Below are positions 33,866-42,253 of a DNA stretch of 45,170 bases, in pieces. Made by a program: the position numbers and the translations under genes. Location of the stretch: contig CAMXYS010000001.1 in the NCBI GenBank assembly GCA_947253135.1, positions 1 to 45,170 of the forward strand, in the 5' to 3' direction. Within the stretch, counting starts at the first letter, position 1. Every line of letters starts with the position of its first letter. The notes under the pieces were generated by a model. That model saw nothing but the letters and a program-made list of their open reading frames with translations, searched no databases and had not been told where the DNA came from. The DNA is from an uncultured Clostridia bacterium. GTDB lineage: Bacteria > Bacillota > Clostridia > Saccharofermentanales > Fastidiosipilaceae.

Positions 33866-34366
33866 TTATGCTTGTCGCTTGTGGCTGTTACGCTGATCAG
33901 GCCTTGTCGCTGGTGGGGTGCTGTCCTCTCCGGGGAGGATAGGCTGCCCCAAGAGGCGGGCCATAGCTAGCTTCTCTTGTTCATTGTAGGACGCTAAAAT
34001 TTGGTTTAGCTCCGTAAGGTGCTCTTGAAAAACACGTTTAATCAGGATTTTTCCTGGATTTGTGAGGCGGTTGATCTTGCGCCTTTTATCCGTTGGGTCC
34101 GGAGCCAGTTGAATCAAGCCCTTTTTTTCAAGATTGCTGATGACAACGGTGAGATTACCGCCGGTCATCAGTCCGGCTTCCTTAATGTCTCCGATTGATA
34201 GGGGGCCTTTGTGGTAGAGGGCCTCCAGCACGGAAAATTGCGACAAGGTCAACCCATCTCGAGCCATAATTAAGGAGAGGTGGCGCATCAGCTTGGTCTG
34301 AAAACGGTTGAGCCGTGTCCAGAAGATTAAGTTCAGCTTGCTTTTGCGGTCATACTGATTCCACAT
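33866..34366 (-). CDS. MarR family transcriptional regulator
   Basis: A 166-aa winged-helix regulator. Recognition helix region LSIGDIKEAGLMTGGNLTVVISNLEKKGLI, then the wing LAPDPTDKRRKINRLT, and dimerisation helices either side. First gene of the MarR-pirin-WrbA set, so probably autoregulated and inducible by electrophiles or phenolics; the candidate operator lies directly upstream (34385-34410). Confidence 0.92.
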   Translation of the reverse strand: MWNQYDRKSKLNLIFWTRLNRFQTKLMRHLSLIMARDGLTLSQFSVLEALYHKGPLSIGDIKEAGLMTGGNLTVVISNLEKKGLIQLAPDPTDKRRKINRLTNPGKILIKRVFQEHLTELNQILASYNEQEKLAMARLLGQPILPGEDSTPPATRPDQRNSHKRQA

Positions 34367-34384
34367 AATGGGTCTGCCTTTCTC

Positions 34385-34410
34385 AAATTATTACTAACTA
34401 GTATAAATTT
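34385..34410 (-). promoter_or_regulatory. Candidate MarR operator
   Basis: Imperfect palindrome around ACTAACTAGT (34393-34402) in AT-rich arms AAATTATTACTA/TAGTATAAATTT (10 of 12 paired), 20 bases before the regulator ATG and covering its likely -10. Typical size and place for a MarR-dimer site. Confidence 0.5.
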
Positions 34411-34415
34411 GCAAA

Positions 34416-35231
34416 ATGGCGATAAGGGGGCCGATTTTTAAAGGAATTGTAAAGAAGGAGTTGCTGCAGCAGTTCTTGTGGAGCCGGTTCGCTGTCGGCT
34501 TGCCAGGCCGACTTTGTGGCCGAGGACAGCCTGCAATATATTGCTCCCAGCAATGGCAACTGGGGCTTGGTCAGGGTTTTGTGTCCGGTGCCGGAGTCTC
34601 ATCTTTTAAAAGGTCGGTATTAGGGACAAAACCGATGCACAAAACCGCTAACTGGCAAGGAGTACTGCCCTTGTCAGTCCGGACCGCGCAAATTTGCCAT
34701 CTTTTGTTCCCAGCGCTGCTACGGCTTCACCAAAGTGGCAGTTAAGCCCGGGGTCTTTTAAATTTCGGTCCATTAAGTCGGTAAATTCCGGATCATATTA
34801 GCTAGACAGACAGGTGTTTGTAATATCGATCAGGGCCACTTTTTTGTGGTGGTGCTCAAAGACCTCGGCTAATTCCACAGCAATATAGCCGGCCCCTACA
34901 ACGGCCACGGGCTCAATCGATTGATCTTATTTAAGCTTGTCAATCACAGCTGGGGCGTCTGGAAAGATTTTGCCAGGGAAGACATTTCCGCCATTCAGTC
35001 AGCTGGTATTCGGCGGGTCGAAGGGCGAGATCCGCTGGCTAAAAGCAATTTATCGCAGTGGTCTTCTATGGTGCTACCATCTTTTGAGGTGAGCGGGGAG
35101 GTCTTAGACAAATAAGCAGTCACTGTTTTAGCCTGAAGTAAGGTTACAGCATCAGCTAAAGAACAAGAGAGCCGCACCTCATTGTGCGGCTCTCTTGTGG
35201 GAAGGCAAGTGTGCCGTTTACATCGGTACAC
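34416..35231 (-). pseudogene. NADH oxidase (Nox/CoA-disulfide reductase family), degraded
   Basis: Minus-strand fragments in the right order: STIEDHCDKLLLASGSRP (about 35050-35010), NVFPGKIFPDAPAVIDKLK then a stop (34929-34991), PVAVVGAGYIAVELAEVFEH (NADH-binding GxGxxxxE; about 34850-34912), then a stop followed by YDPEFTDLMDRNLKD (about 34750-34797), and after a frameshift VLCIGFVPNTDLLKDE (34591-34646). At least two in-frame stops and two frameshifts. The N-terminal part with the redox Cys is missing. The gene cannot make a working enzyme. It is a relic of NADH-dependent O2 or disulfide reduction. Confidence 0.88.
35164..35197 (-). terminator. Terminator of the fusion/flavodiiron operon
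   Basis: Perfect 14-bp stem CAAGAGAGCCGCAC/GTGCGGCTCTCTTG with a 6-base loop; on the minus strand it is followed by TTCTTTAG. It lies 72 bases after the flavodiiron stop. Confidence 0.75.
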
Positions 35232-35268
35232 CGGTTGAGGAAAGGCAGTAGCCCTCCCTCAACGGCAC

Positions 35269-36501
35269 TTATTTTTTGCTCTTTTTCATCGACTCAATGA
35301 TGGCATCAGCCAAGGCATCCATATCGCCGGTGTTAGCCTCATTTAAGGCTGAGTTGATGGTCACCCGTTCATTCAGCACATCCATCAGCTTCATGTTCTC
35401 GTCAAAGTAGGCTTCCATCAGGTCGCCCGAGGTACAAGCCCAAGTGCCGTTTTCAATAATCCCGACTGTGCGGTTTTGTACATTTAAGGCCGCCATGTCA
35501 TAGAGGAAATTTTGCATCTTGGGGTAGACCTTAAGGTTATAAGTCGGTGAAGCGACCACTAAGTGAGAATACTTAAAGACATCAGCAATCAGATAAGAAA
35601 TGTCCGTGCTGGAGACATCGTGGATCACAATGTCGGTCATGCCGCGCTCGCACAGCTTGATGGCCAAGGTTTGGGCTGTATACTCAGTGTTGCCGTACAT
35701 GGAGGCAAAGGCGATCGTGACACCCGTTTTTTCCGGTGTATAGGAGGACCACTTATCGTACTTATCCAAGATATAGCCAAAGTCACTGCGCCAGACTAAA
35801 CCGTGCAGCGGGCAGATAAATTTAACCTGTGGCAGGAGTGGGGCGGCCTTGGCTAAAACAGCTTGCACAAAGGGTCCGTACTTACCGACGATGTTGGTGT
35901 AGTAGCGGCGGGCCTGGTCCAACCAATCCCGGTCGAAGTCAACCTCATCGTTAAAGAGGCGACCATCCAGGGTGCCGAAAGAGCCGAAACCGTCAGCTGA
36001 AAAGAGGACACCATTGGTGACATCCAGGCTCATCAATACTTCCGGCCAGTGGACCATGGGCGCTTCGATAAAGGCCAGGGTGTGCTTCCCGAAGGTTATG
36101 GTGTCGCCTTCTTTTACCGTGATGAGATTGTCCTCGTGCAGGCGATGACCAAACTGGTGCATCATCTCAAAGCCCTGGCGGCTGCTGATGACCTTGACGT
36201 CCGGGTGACGCAGCACCATCTCTTCAATGGCGGCGCAGTGGTCCGGTTCCATGTGGTGGATCACCATATAGTCCAGAGGGCGGCCATTTAAGAGGGCGTC
36301 GACGTGGTCTATGTATTGACGGGCGACGGACCAGTCAATGGAATCAAAGAGGACGGTCTTTTCATCTAAGAGGAGGTAAGAGTTGTAAGAGACACCTTCG
36401 GGAATAGGGAAAATGTTCTCAAAGAGAGCCAGGCGGTAGTCGTTGGCACCGACCCAATATAAGTCGTCGGTTACTTTTCTGGTGGCAAAATGAAAATTCA
36501 T
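35269..36501 (-). CDS. fprA: Flavodiiron protein (A-type flavoprotein, FprA)
   Basis: A 410-aa two-domain enzyme reducing O2 to water and/or NO to N2O. N-terminal MBL-like diiron domain with HHMEPDHCAAIEE (HxExDH), AHxW-type VHWPEVLMSL and CPLHGLVW; C-terminal flavodoxin domain with FASMYGNTEYTAQ and SPTYNLKVYPKMQNF. No rubredoxin or reductase domain of its own, so it needs an external donor; the gene directly upstream encodes a fusion that ends in rubredoxin. 111-base gap between them, AAGGAGATC before the ATG. Same strand and one terminator: probably one operon. Confidence 0.95.
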   Translation of the reverse strand: MNFHFATRKVTDDLYWVGANDYRLALFENIFPIPEGVSYNSYLLLDEKTVLFDSIDWSVARQYIDHVDALLNGRPLDYMVIHHMEPDHCAAIEEMVLRHPDVKVISSRQGFEMMHQFGHRLHEDNLITVKEGDTITFGKHTLAFIEAPMVHWPEVLMSLDVTNGVLFSADGFGSFGTLDGRLFNDEVDFDRDWLDQARRYYTNIVGKYGPFVQAVLAKAAPLLPQVKFICPLHGLVWRSDFGYILDKYDKWSSYTPEKTGVTIAFASMYGNTEYTAQTLAIKLCERGMTDIVIHDVSSTDISYLIADVFKYSHLVVASPTYNLKVYPKMQNFLYDMAALNVQNRTVGIIENGTWACTSGDLMEAYFDENMKLMDVLNERVTINSALNEANTGDMDALADAIIESMKKSKK

Positions 36502-36612
36502 AATGATCTCCTTTGTATGTGTGCAGGTAGGAAGTGGAGGTGAGGCAGTGGCTCAGATCAGATTCACTGCCCCGCCCGTTTTGCAAAAATCCTAACCCTT
36601 TCGACGAACCGG

Positions 36613-38550
36613 TCAGCGGCGGTCTTCGGGGAAAACTTCCTCGATAAATGCACTCTTTTCTGAACCGCATTCCGGGCAGGTCCAGCCATCTTGAATTTGT
36701 TCAAACAGGGTGCCGGGCAGGACTTCGCCCTCGGGATCGCCTTCGTCCGGTTCGTACTCATAGCCGCAACCGGTGCAAACATAGACGCCGTAGTTAGGGG
36801 CCAATTTGCGCGGTTTGGAGCGGCGGACACGCTTCATCGGGGGAGCCGGCTTTTTCTCCGCACCGGTATCCAGAGCCGCGGCCAGGAGGGGTAAAACTTC
36901 CATTAAGTCCCCGACGATGCCATAGTCAGCGTTGCGGAAAATGGGTGCGTTGGCATTTTTGTTAATGGCCACAATAGTGCCCGCATTTTTAATCCCTTTC
37001 AGGTGCTGGGTCTGGCCGGAAATACCGCAGGCGATGTAAAGATTGCCATTAAATTTTTGTCCGGACATGCCGACGTAGCGGTTAAGCGGGAGATATTGCC
37101 AGGTTTCAGCCACCGGACGAGAAGAGCCCAGGGCGGCGCCGGCAGCCTTGGCCAAATCCTCGGCCAGCTTCATATTGTCCTTGTCACCGATGCCTTTGCC
37201 GACGCTGACAACCCGCTCGGCCTCGCTGATCGGGGTGTCAATGGGGATGCCGACGCTAAAGTCGTAACCGTCTTTCTTTAAGGATTCAACTAATTGATCG
37301 ACGGCCTCTTGCGGTGTGTCGGCCAGAATCATGTGCCGTTTGCGCTCGCCGGTTATGGCCTGCTTTTTCTCCGGAGCGGCTGCGGTTTTGCCCTTTTTGC
37401 CCCGTGACATCCGGCCGATGATGTGCGAGGCGATGACCACCCGTTGAATCTCGTTGGTACCTTCGTAGATGGTGGTAATTTTGACATCGCGGTAGTGGCG
37501 CTCAACTTCCATGCCTTTCAGGAAGCCGCTGCCACCGTGGATTTGTAGGGCGTCGTTGCAGATTTCCAGCGCCATGTCGGAGGCGTACTGTTTAGCCATG
37601 GCGGCTTCCATACTGTAGCGCTCGTGGTTTTGTTTCAATTCAGCTGCGCTGTAGATCATTAAACGGGCAGCCCGCAGCTTGGTGGCCATATCTGCCAGCT
37701 TAAAGGAGATACCTTGCTGTTGGGCGATGGGACGGCCAAATTGCACTCTTTCTTTAGCATATTGAAGGGCGCATTCATAAGCGCCTTGAGCGATACCCAG
37801 AGCCTGGGCAGCGATGCCGATACGGCCACCGTCCAAAGTTGCCATGGCAATGCGGAAGCCCTGTCCTTCTTGCCCCAGTAGGTTTTCGGCCGGAACTTTG
37901 ACATTGTTGAAGATCAGTTCAGCGGTGCTGGATGAGCGGATGCCTAATTTGTCATAGGGGTCACCAAAGCTAAAGCCGTCCCAGCCTTTTTCGACGATGA
38001 AGGCGCTGATGCCCTTGGTGCCAATGCCGGGTGTGGTGACGGCAAAGACAACGTAGATGTCGGCTTTAGGTGCATTGGTAATAAAGATTTTATTGCCGTT
38101 TAGAATATAGTGATCGCCCTCAAGTACAGCGGTAGTCTCTGTCTCACCGGCATCAGAGCCGGCATTTTCTTCAGTCAAGCCGAAGGCGCCGATCTTTTCG
38201 CCGGTCGCCAGGGGGCGGAGGTATTTTTCCTTTTGCTCATCTGTGCCGTAGGCGGCGATGGGATAAGAACCAAGTGAAGTGTGGGCGGACAAGATGACGC
38301 CGCAACCGCCGTCCACCCGGGAGAGTTCTTCGACTGCGATGGCGTAACTGATCACATCTTCGCCGGCGCCACCGTACTCTTTGTCGTAGGGCAGACCCAT
38401 GATGCCCAAGTCTCTCATCTTGTGGACAATCTCAGTGGGAAACTCACTCTTTTGGTCTAATTGGAAGGCAATCGGTTTAATTTCCGTCTCGGCGAAATTT
38501 CTCACCTTAGCCCTTAATTCTTCGTGTTTCTCTGTTGTTTGATACAACAT
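36613..38550 (-). CDS. Acyl-CoA dehydrogenase fused to EtfA FAD domain and rubredoxin
   Basis: A 645-aa three-part protein. Residues 1-~385: complete acyl-CoA dehydrogenase (EENAGSDAG, FITNAPKAD, QIHGGSGFLKG) with the catalytic Glu of IYEGTNEIQR near 362, butyryl-CoA-dehydrogenase-like. About 410-565: the C-terminal FAD domain of EtfA (VGKGIGDKDNMKLAEDLAKA, SSRPVAETWQYLP, LYIACGISGQTQHLKG, NADYGIVGDLMEV), without the EtfA N-terminal part and with no etfB nearby. About 587-640: rubredoxin with CTGCGYEY and CPECGS holding one iron. A basic Pro/Lys linker joins the last two. It could pass electrons from acyl-CoA via two FADs to rubredoxin and on to the neighbouring FprA. GAGAGG before the ATG; an imperfect GACAAC/GTTGTC inverted repeat lies at 38606-38633. 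Confidence 0.93.
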   Translation of the reverse strand: MLYQTTEKHEELRAKVRNFAETEIKPIAFQLDQKSEFPTEIVHKMRDLGIMGLPYDKEYGGAGEDVISYAIAVEELSRVDGGCGVILSAHTSLGSYPIAAYGTDEQKEKYLRPLATGEKIGAFGLTEENAGSDAGETETTAVLEGDHYILNGNKIFITNAPKADIYVVFAVTTPGIGTKGISAFIVEKGWDGFSFGDPYDKLGIRSSSTAELIFNNVKVPAENLLGQEGQGFRIAMATLDGGRIGIAAQALGIAQGAYECALQYAKERVQFGRPIAQQQGISFKLADMATKLRAARLMIYSAAELKQNHERYSMEAAMAKQYASDMALEICNDALQIHGGSGFLKGMEVERHYRDVKITTIYEGTNEIQRVVIASHIIGRMSRGKKGKTAAAPEKKQAITGERKRHMILADTPQEAVDQLVESLKKDGYDFSVGIPIDTPISEAERVVSVGKGIGDKDNMKLAEDLAKAAGAALGSSRPVAETWQYLPLNRYVGMSGQKFNGNLYIACGISGQTQHLKGIKNAGTIVAINKNANAPIFRNADYGIVGDLMEVLPLLAAALDTGAEKKPAPPMKRVRRSKPRKLAPNYGVYVCTGCGYEYEPDEGDPEGEVLPGTLFEQIQDGWTCPECGSEKSAFIEEVFPEDRR

Positions 38551-38729
38551 AGCCGCCTCTCTTTCTGTCGTCTAGGCTTTGACTTCATTTGGATAAAGTG
38601 CACAAGACAACTCAGATTAAATGAGCTGTTGTCGACATAGTAGCAAATTGAACTAAATAAATGAAGGGGGTTTTGATTTTAATTATTAATTTTATTTTAA
38701 CTACTGAGAGAGGGGTCAAAGGGGGAGTG

Positions 38730-39581
38730 TTAAAGAGCAGATTTACGGAAGACGGAAGGTGAAAGTCCGGTCTTTGCCTTGAAAGCTTTGCTGAATCCTG
38801 CCACATGGCGATAGCCGATTTCATTGGAAATAGCTTCAATTTGTAGGGAGGTCTCTTTGAGTAGCGATTTGGCTTTCGTGAAACGTAAATTCATCAGATA
38901 CTCGTGTACAGTTTGTCCGATGGATTGACGGAATAATCGGTTTAGTTGAGAAGCACTCAGGTGACAGTGTCGGGCGATTTCTATAACAGAAAGGTCTGTT
39001 TGCAAATTGTTTGCCATAAAATCTTGAGCTTTCAAGATGACACCAGGTAATTGGTCTCGGCTGTTGACGGGGTAGAACATGTGGCACAAGAGGCGGTGAA
39101 GAATACAAGAAATATTATTTTCCTCAATACGTCCATTGTCTCTCAATTCTTGCAAAATATTTTTTAATATTAATATTCGCGGATCCGGTTCAAGTTCATG
39201 TGTAAAAACAGGTGGGATTAAGCTTCCGCATGAGATCATTTCCGAGTAAAAAGCGGCCGTATTGGCGCCGTCAAAATGTAGCCAAATATATTCCAGCTCC
39301 CCAACAGCGAAGTAGCGGTGCGGCAGATGGCAATTAAGAAAAGCCATTCCACCTTTGCCAACGCGAGCTTGCAGGTTTCCATTTTCTACAAATAGTTCAC
39401 CATTAAGTACATAGGCTAATAAGTATCCCGGATAGAATTGGCGTTTGACCTGGTAGTCGGGTGAACAATAAAAATGCCCCATGCGCTGCAGATAATAAAG
39501 TATGGCGATCGCTCGACTTGAGGGGGTCAGTTCAAAAAAAAGAGATTGCTCAGCAACACCTTTTTCGTACGGTAGTTTCAT
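38730..39581 (-). CDS. AraC family transcriptional regulator
   Basis: A 283-aa regulator. N-terminal cupin sensing domain (PGYLLAYVLNGELFVENGN, LPHRYFAVGELEYIWLHF) and C-terminal double helix-turn-helix (VIEIARHCHLSASQLNRLFRQ and IEAISNEIGYRHVAGFSKAFK, then TGLSPSVFRK). It diverges from the dehydrogenase/ABC locus and is the likely sugar- or polyol-responsive activator of it. Confidence 0.93.
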   Translation of the reverse strand: MKLPYEKGVAEQSLFFELTPSSRAIAILYYLQRMGHFYCSPDYQVKRQFYPGYLLAYVLNGELFVENGNLQARVGKGGMAFLNCHLPHRYFAVGELEYIWLHFDGANTAAFYSEMISCGSLIPPVFTHELEPDPRILILKNILQELRDNGRIEENNISCILHRLLCHMFYPVNSRDQLPGVILKAQDFMANNLQTDLSVIEIARHCHLSASQLNRLFRQSIGQTVHEYLMNLRFTKAKSLLKETSLQIEAISNEIGYRHVAGFSKAFKAKTGLSPSVFRKSAL

Positions 39582-39773
39582 TTTCCACCTCTTCTAGTAT
39601 TGGATTGGGTTCGAGATTAGTTTCCCGTTGCCTAATTTGAACATATTTATGCTTGGAAAGGCAAAAAAAAGATAAATTTAGTGCCTATGATGATAACTAA
39701 GTTGCTTTAGACACCCAATGATAGCAACGGAAATACAATCTGTGATTAAAACTGTGAACGAGGAGGGTCGAAG
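39582..39773 (+). promoter_or_regulatory. Divergent promoter region of AraC and dehydrogenase genes
   Basis: A 192-base AT-rich gap without genes, expected to hold both promoters and AraC sites. I see no clear long repeat. GAGGAGGG just before 39774 is the ribosome site of the plus-strand gene. Confidence 0.4.
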
Positions 39774-40784
39774 ATGAAAAAAGATAAAATTAGAGTCGGC
39801 ATAATTGGTGCGGGCGGTACGATTGGGCGCTTCCATACCCACTTATTAGCTGAAGTTGTTCCGGGAGCAGAGGTTGTGCTATTACAGGATATTAGACCGG
39901 AAGTTTGCGGCGATCAAAGTAAACGCTGGAATTTATCAACTTGCCGAGATGGAAATGAGTTAATCCATTCTCCGGAAGTAGAAGCTGTAGTTATCGCCTC
40001 CTGGGATGAAACACATGCTGATTATGTTAGAGAGTGCCTGGCTGCTGGGAAACCGGTCTTTTGTGAAAAACCATTAGCAACAAATGTTGAGGATGCAATT
40101 GATGTCTTAGAAGCTGCTAAGAGAAGCCCCAAAGCATCTGTACAAGTCGGTTTTATGAGACGTTTTGACCCTTACTATGTCGAGCTGAAGGCGGCCTTGG
40201 ATTCTGGTGATTATGGTGCGCCCTTGATGATGCATTGTGTTAGCAGGACACCGGCGGTTGACAACAGACATACTAGTGAGATGCATGTCACTAACATCGT
40301 AATCCATGAGATCGATTGTTGTCGCTGGCTTTTGGGTGAAGATTTATTAAAAGGTCAGATGGTCTGGGGGCGGTCAACCGGTTTTGCTAAGCCGGGTTTA
40401 GCTGATCCGCAATTAGCGCTGATGTGGTCTCAGAGCGGTGTTCTAATAGATGTTGAAGCGGCGGCCAATGCTCATTATGGCTACGAGATCGGTTGTGAAG
40501 TTGTTTGCGAAAAAGGTACGCTCACTTTAGGTCAGCCACCGAGTTTAGTGACCCGTTTCAAGGGGGGCTACCAAAGTAGTATTACTGCTTCTTGGCAAGA
40601 CCGTTTTGCTGTAGCTTATGAGGAAGAACTATCACATTGGATAGAAGGACTTCACAAAGAGGAAGGTACGTCAAACAATGCTCCCGGTGTTGAAGATGGC
40701 TTTCAAGCTTGCTTGACAGCAGATGCTTTGCTTCGCTCGATAAAGTCTAAGCAAATAGAGCAAATACAACAGCCGTTGAAATAA
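39774..40784 (+). CDS. Gfo/Idh/MocA oxidoreductase, IolG-like
   Basis: A 336-aa NAD(P) sugar/polyol dehydrogenase. Rossmann start GIIGAGGTIGRFHTHLL, the EKP motif in CEKPLATNVEDA, VGFMRRFDPYYVEL and the catalytic H-x-x-D segment VIHEIDCCRWLLG. The VQVGFMRRFD and HEID wording resembles inositol 2-dehydrogenases. First gene of a plus-strand set with a second oxidoreductase (18 bases away) and an ABC importer, so myo-inositol or a related polyol/aminopolyol is a reasonable substrate guess. Confidence 0.85.
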   Translation: MKKDKIRVGIIGAGGTIGRFHTHLLAEVVPGAEVVLLQDIRPEVCGDQSKRWNLSTCRDGNELIHSPEVEAVVIASWDETHADYVRECLAAGKPVFCEKPLATNVEDAIDVLEAAKRSPKASVQVGFMRRFDPYYVELKAALDSGDYGAPLMMHCVSRTPAVDNRHTSEMHVTNIVIHEIDCCRWLLGEDLLKGQMVWGRSTGFAKPGLADPQLALMWSQSGVLIDVEAAANAHYGYEIGCEVVCEKGTLTLGQPPSLVTRFKGGYQSSITASWQDRFAVAYEEELSHWIEGLHKEEGTSNNAPGVEDGFQACLTADALLRSIKSKQIEQIQQPLK

Positions 40785-40802
40785 GAGAGGCGAGAATAAG
40801 AG

Positions 40803-41948
40803 ATGAGACCTTTAAGATTTGGAATGGTAGGTGGTGGTAAGGATTCTTTCATAGGTCCGGCCCATGTGATGGGAGCACAGATGGACGGATTGGCCAGACT
40901 TGTAGCGGGATGTTTTTCTAGAACCGCGGAGCGCAATCTTGAAAGTGGTTCTTTTTATTGTATCCCGCAAGATCGACTTTATCCTGACTATGTGACCATG
41001 TTGCAAGCTGAATCTGCTCGAGAAGATGGCATCGATTTTGTTATTATCGCCACGCCAAATTACTTACACGCCCCGGTGGCACAGGCTTTTATAGACGCAA
41101 GGATTCATGTTTCTTGTGATAAACCGGTGGCACTTAGCCTGGCCGAGGCCAAATCTTTGCACAAGTCGGCTGTGGAAAAAGATTGTCTTTTCGGTGTCAG
41201 TTATACATATGCCAATTACCCGATGGTTCGACAAATGCAAGGTATGGTAGAAAAGGGGTTTATCGGCAACTTGGTAAATGTGGTTGCCCTCTACCCGCAG
41301 GACTGGGTGTTGGCTGATGTGGCTGCTGATAAGCATCCGGAAAAAGCTTGGCGGTTTAACACAAATTTTGCCGGTCATTCAGCGGCTACGGCTGATATTG
41401 GGACCCATCTCAGTTGTATGGTAGAAAGAGTGACGGGGAAACGCATTACTCGAGTGATGTCAGAGATAAATCATATTCCAGAATATATGCCCCTAGAAAC
41501 AGATGTTAAGGTGATGTTTCGTTTAGAAGGCGGCAGCAACGGGTTGCTCTGGGCTTCTCAAGCAGCAATAGGGCATGCTTGCGATGTGAGTTTGATGGTA
41601 TATGGGGATCAGGGATCACTGCAGTGGAGTCACAAGGATCCAGGAAAGCTTATCTGTACCAAAGTTAACCAAGCACCTTTTACTTTAATGGCAGGTTCAA
41701 TGGAACTTTTTCCGGAAGTCAGGGGTATGTGTCGACTCCCGGCCGGTCATCCAGAAGGTTTTTTTGAAGCTTTTGGATGTTACTATCAAGCTTTTTGTAA
41801 GCATATAGTTGCTAAAAAAGAAGGGGAGCCTTTTGTTGATCGAAGTCAACTTTCCTCTTACACTGATATTGAGGATGGTTTAAGGAGTCTTTCCTTTGTG
41901 GAAGCATGTTTGGAGAGCGCCCAAAAAGAGCACCCTGTTAGTTTGTAA
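40803..41948 (+). CDS. Gfo/Idh/MocA oxidoreductase, second type
   Basis: A 381-aa dehydrogenase of the longer subgroup that starts GMVGGGKDSFIGPAHV. CDKPVALSLAEA replaces the EKP motif (Asp for Glu), followed by VSYTYANYPMVRQM and a HSAATADIGTHLSCMVE segment with the catalytic Asp/His. Similar proteins act on scyllo-inositol, levoglucosan-like or keto-sugar substrates. A two-dehydrogenase set suggests isomer interconversion by oxidation then reduction. Follows the previous gene closely. Confidence 0.83.
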   Translation: MRPLRFGMVGGGKDSFIGPAHVMGAQMDGLARLVAGCFSRTAERNLESGSFYCIPQDRLYPDYVTMLQAESAREDGIDFVIIATPNYLHAPVAQAFIDARIHVSCDKPVALSLAEAKSLHKSAVEKDCLFGVSYTYANYPMVRQMQGMVEKGFIGNLVNVVALYPQDWVLADVAADKHPEKAWRFNTNFAGHSAATADIGTHLSCMVERVTGKRITRVMSEINHIPEYMPLETDVKVMFRLEGGSNGLLWASQAAIGHACDVSLMVYGDQGSLQWSHKDPGKLICTKVNQAPFTLMAGSMELFPEVRGMCRLPAGHPEGFFEAFGCYYQAFCKHIVAKKEGEPFVDRSQLSSYTDIEDGLRSLSFVEACLESAQKEHPVSL

Positions 41949-41998
41949 TATCGGATTAAAAGTTCGGTTTAAACCTACAATTCAATAGAAATGAATGA

Positions 41999-42030
41999 AG
42001 GAGAGTGAGCTAATTCACTCTCCTTTAATT
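41999..42030 (+). terminator. Terminator after the dehydrogenase pair
   Basis: Perfect 10-bp stem AGGAGAGTGA/TCACTCTCCT, loop GCTAAT, then TTTAATTTA. It separates the dehydrogenases from the ABC genes, which therefore need their own promoter or read-through. Confidence 0.8.
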
Positions 42031-42253
42031 TAGAAATTCATGTCATCAAGATCGAATAAAAAAGGAAAATGACTGCAATTTATGTATAGATGGCACAATT
42101 TTGTGCATTAACAAGGCCATGGACTGATGCTAATATGCACATAGGAAATCAGAAAAAAAAGCTGATTTTTCGCAAAGTGCACGATTGCGAGTGGTACGAG
42201 GAATGCTTTTCAGAAACACATCAATAGAGTGTTGCTTAAAACGGAGGAGAAAA
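42031..42253 (+). promoter_or_regulatory. Upstream region of the ABC importer genes
   Basis: A 220-base non-coding gap. GCACAA-TT-TTGTGC at 42093-42106 is an inverted repeat of operator size, and a further TGCAC lies at 42136-42140. No promoter is certain. ACGGAGGAG at 42241-42249 is the ribosome site for the binding protein. Confidence 0.4.

Noticed and set aside
34416..34745. 109-aa plus-strand frame in the intergenic region
   Set aside because: It lies antisense to recognisable Nox fragments and has no family features.
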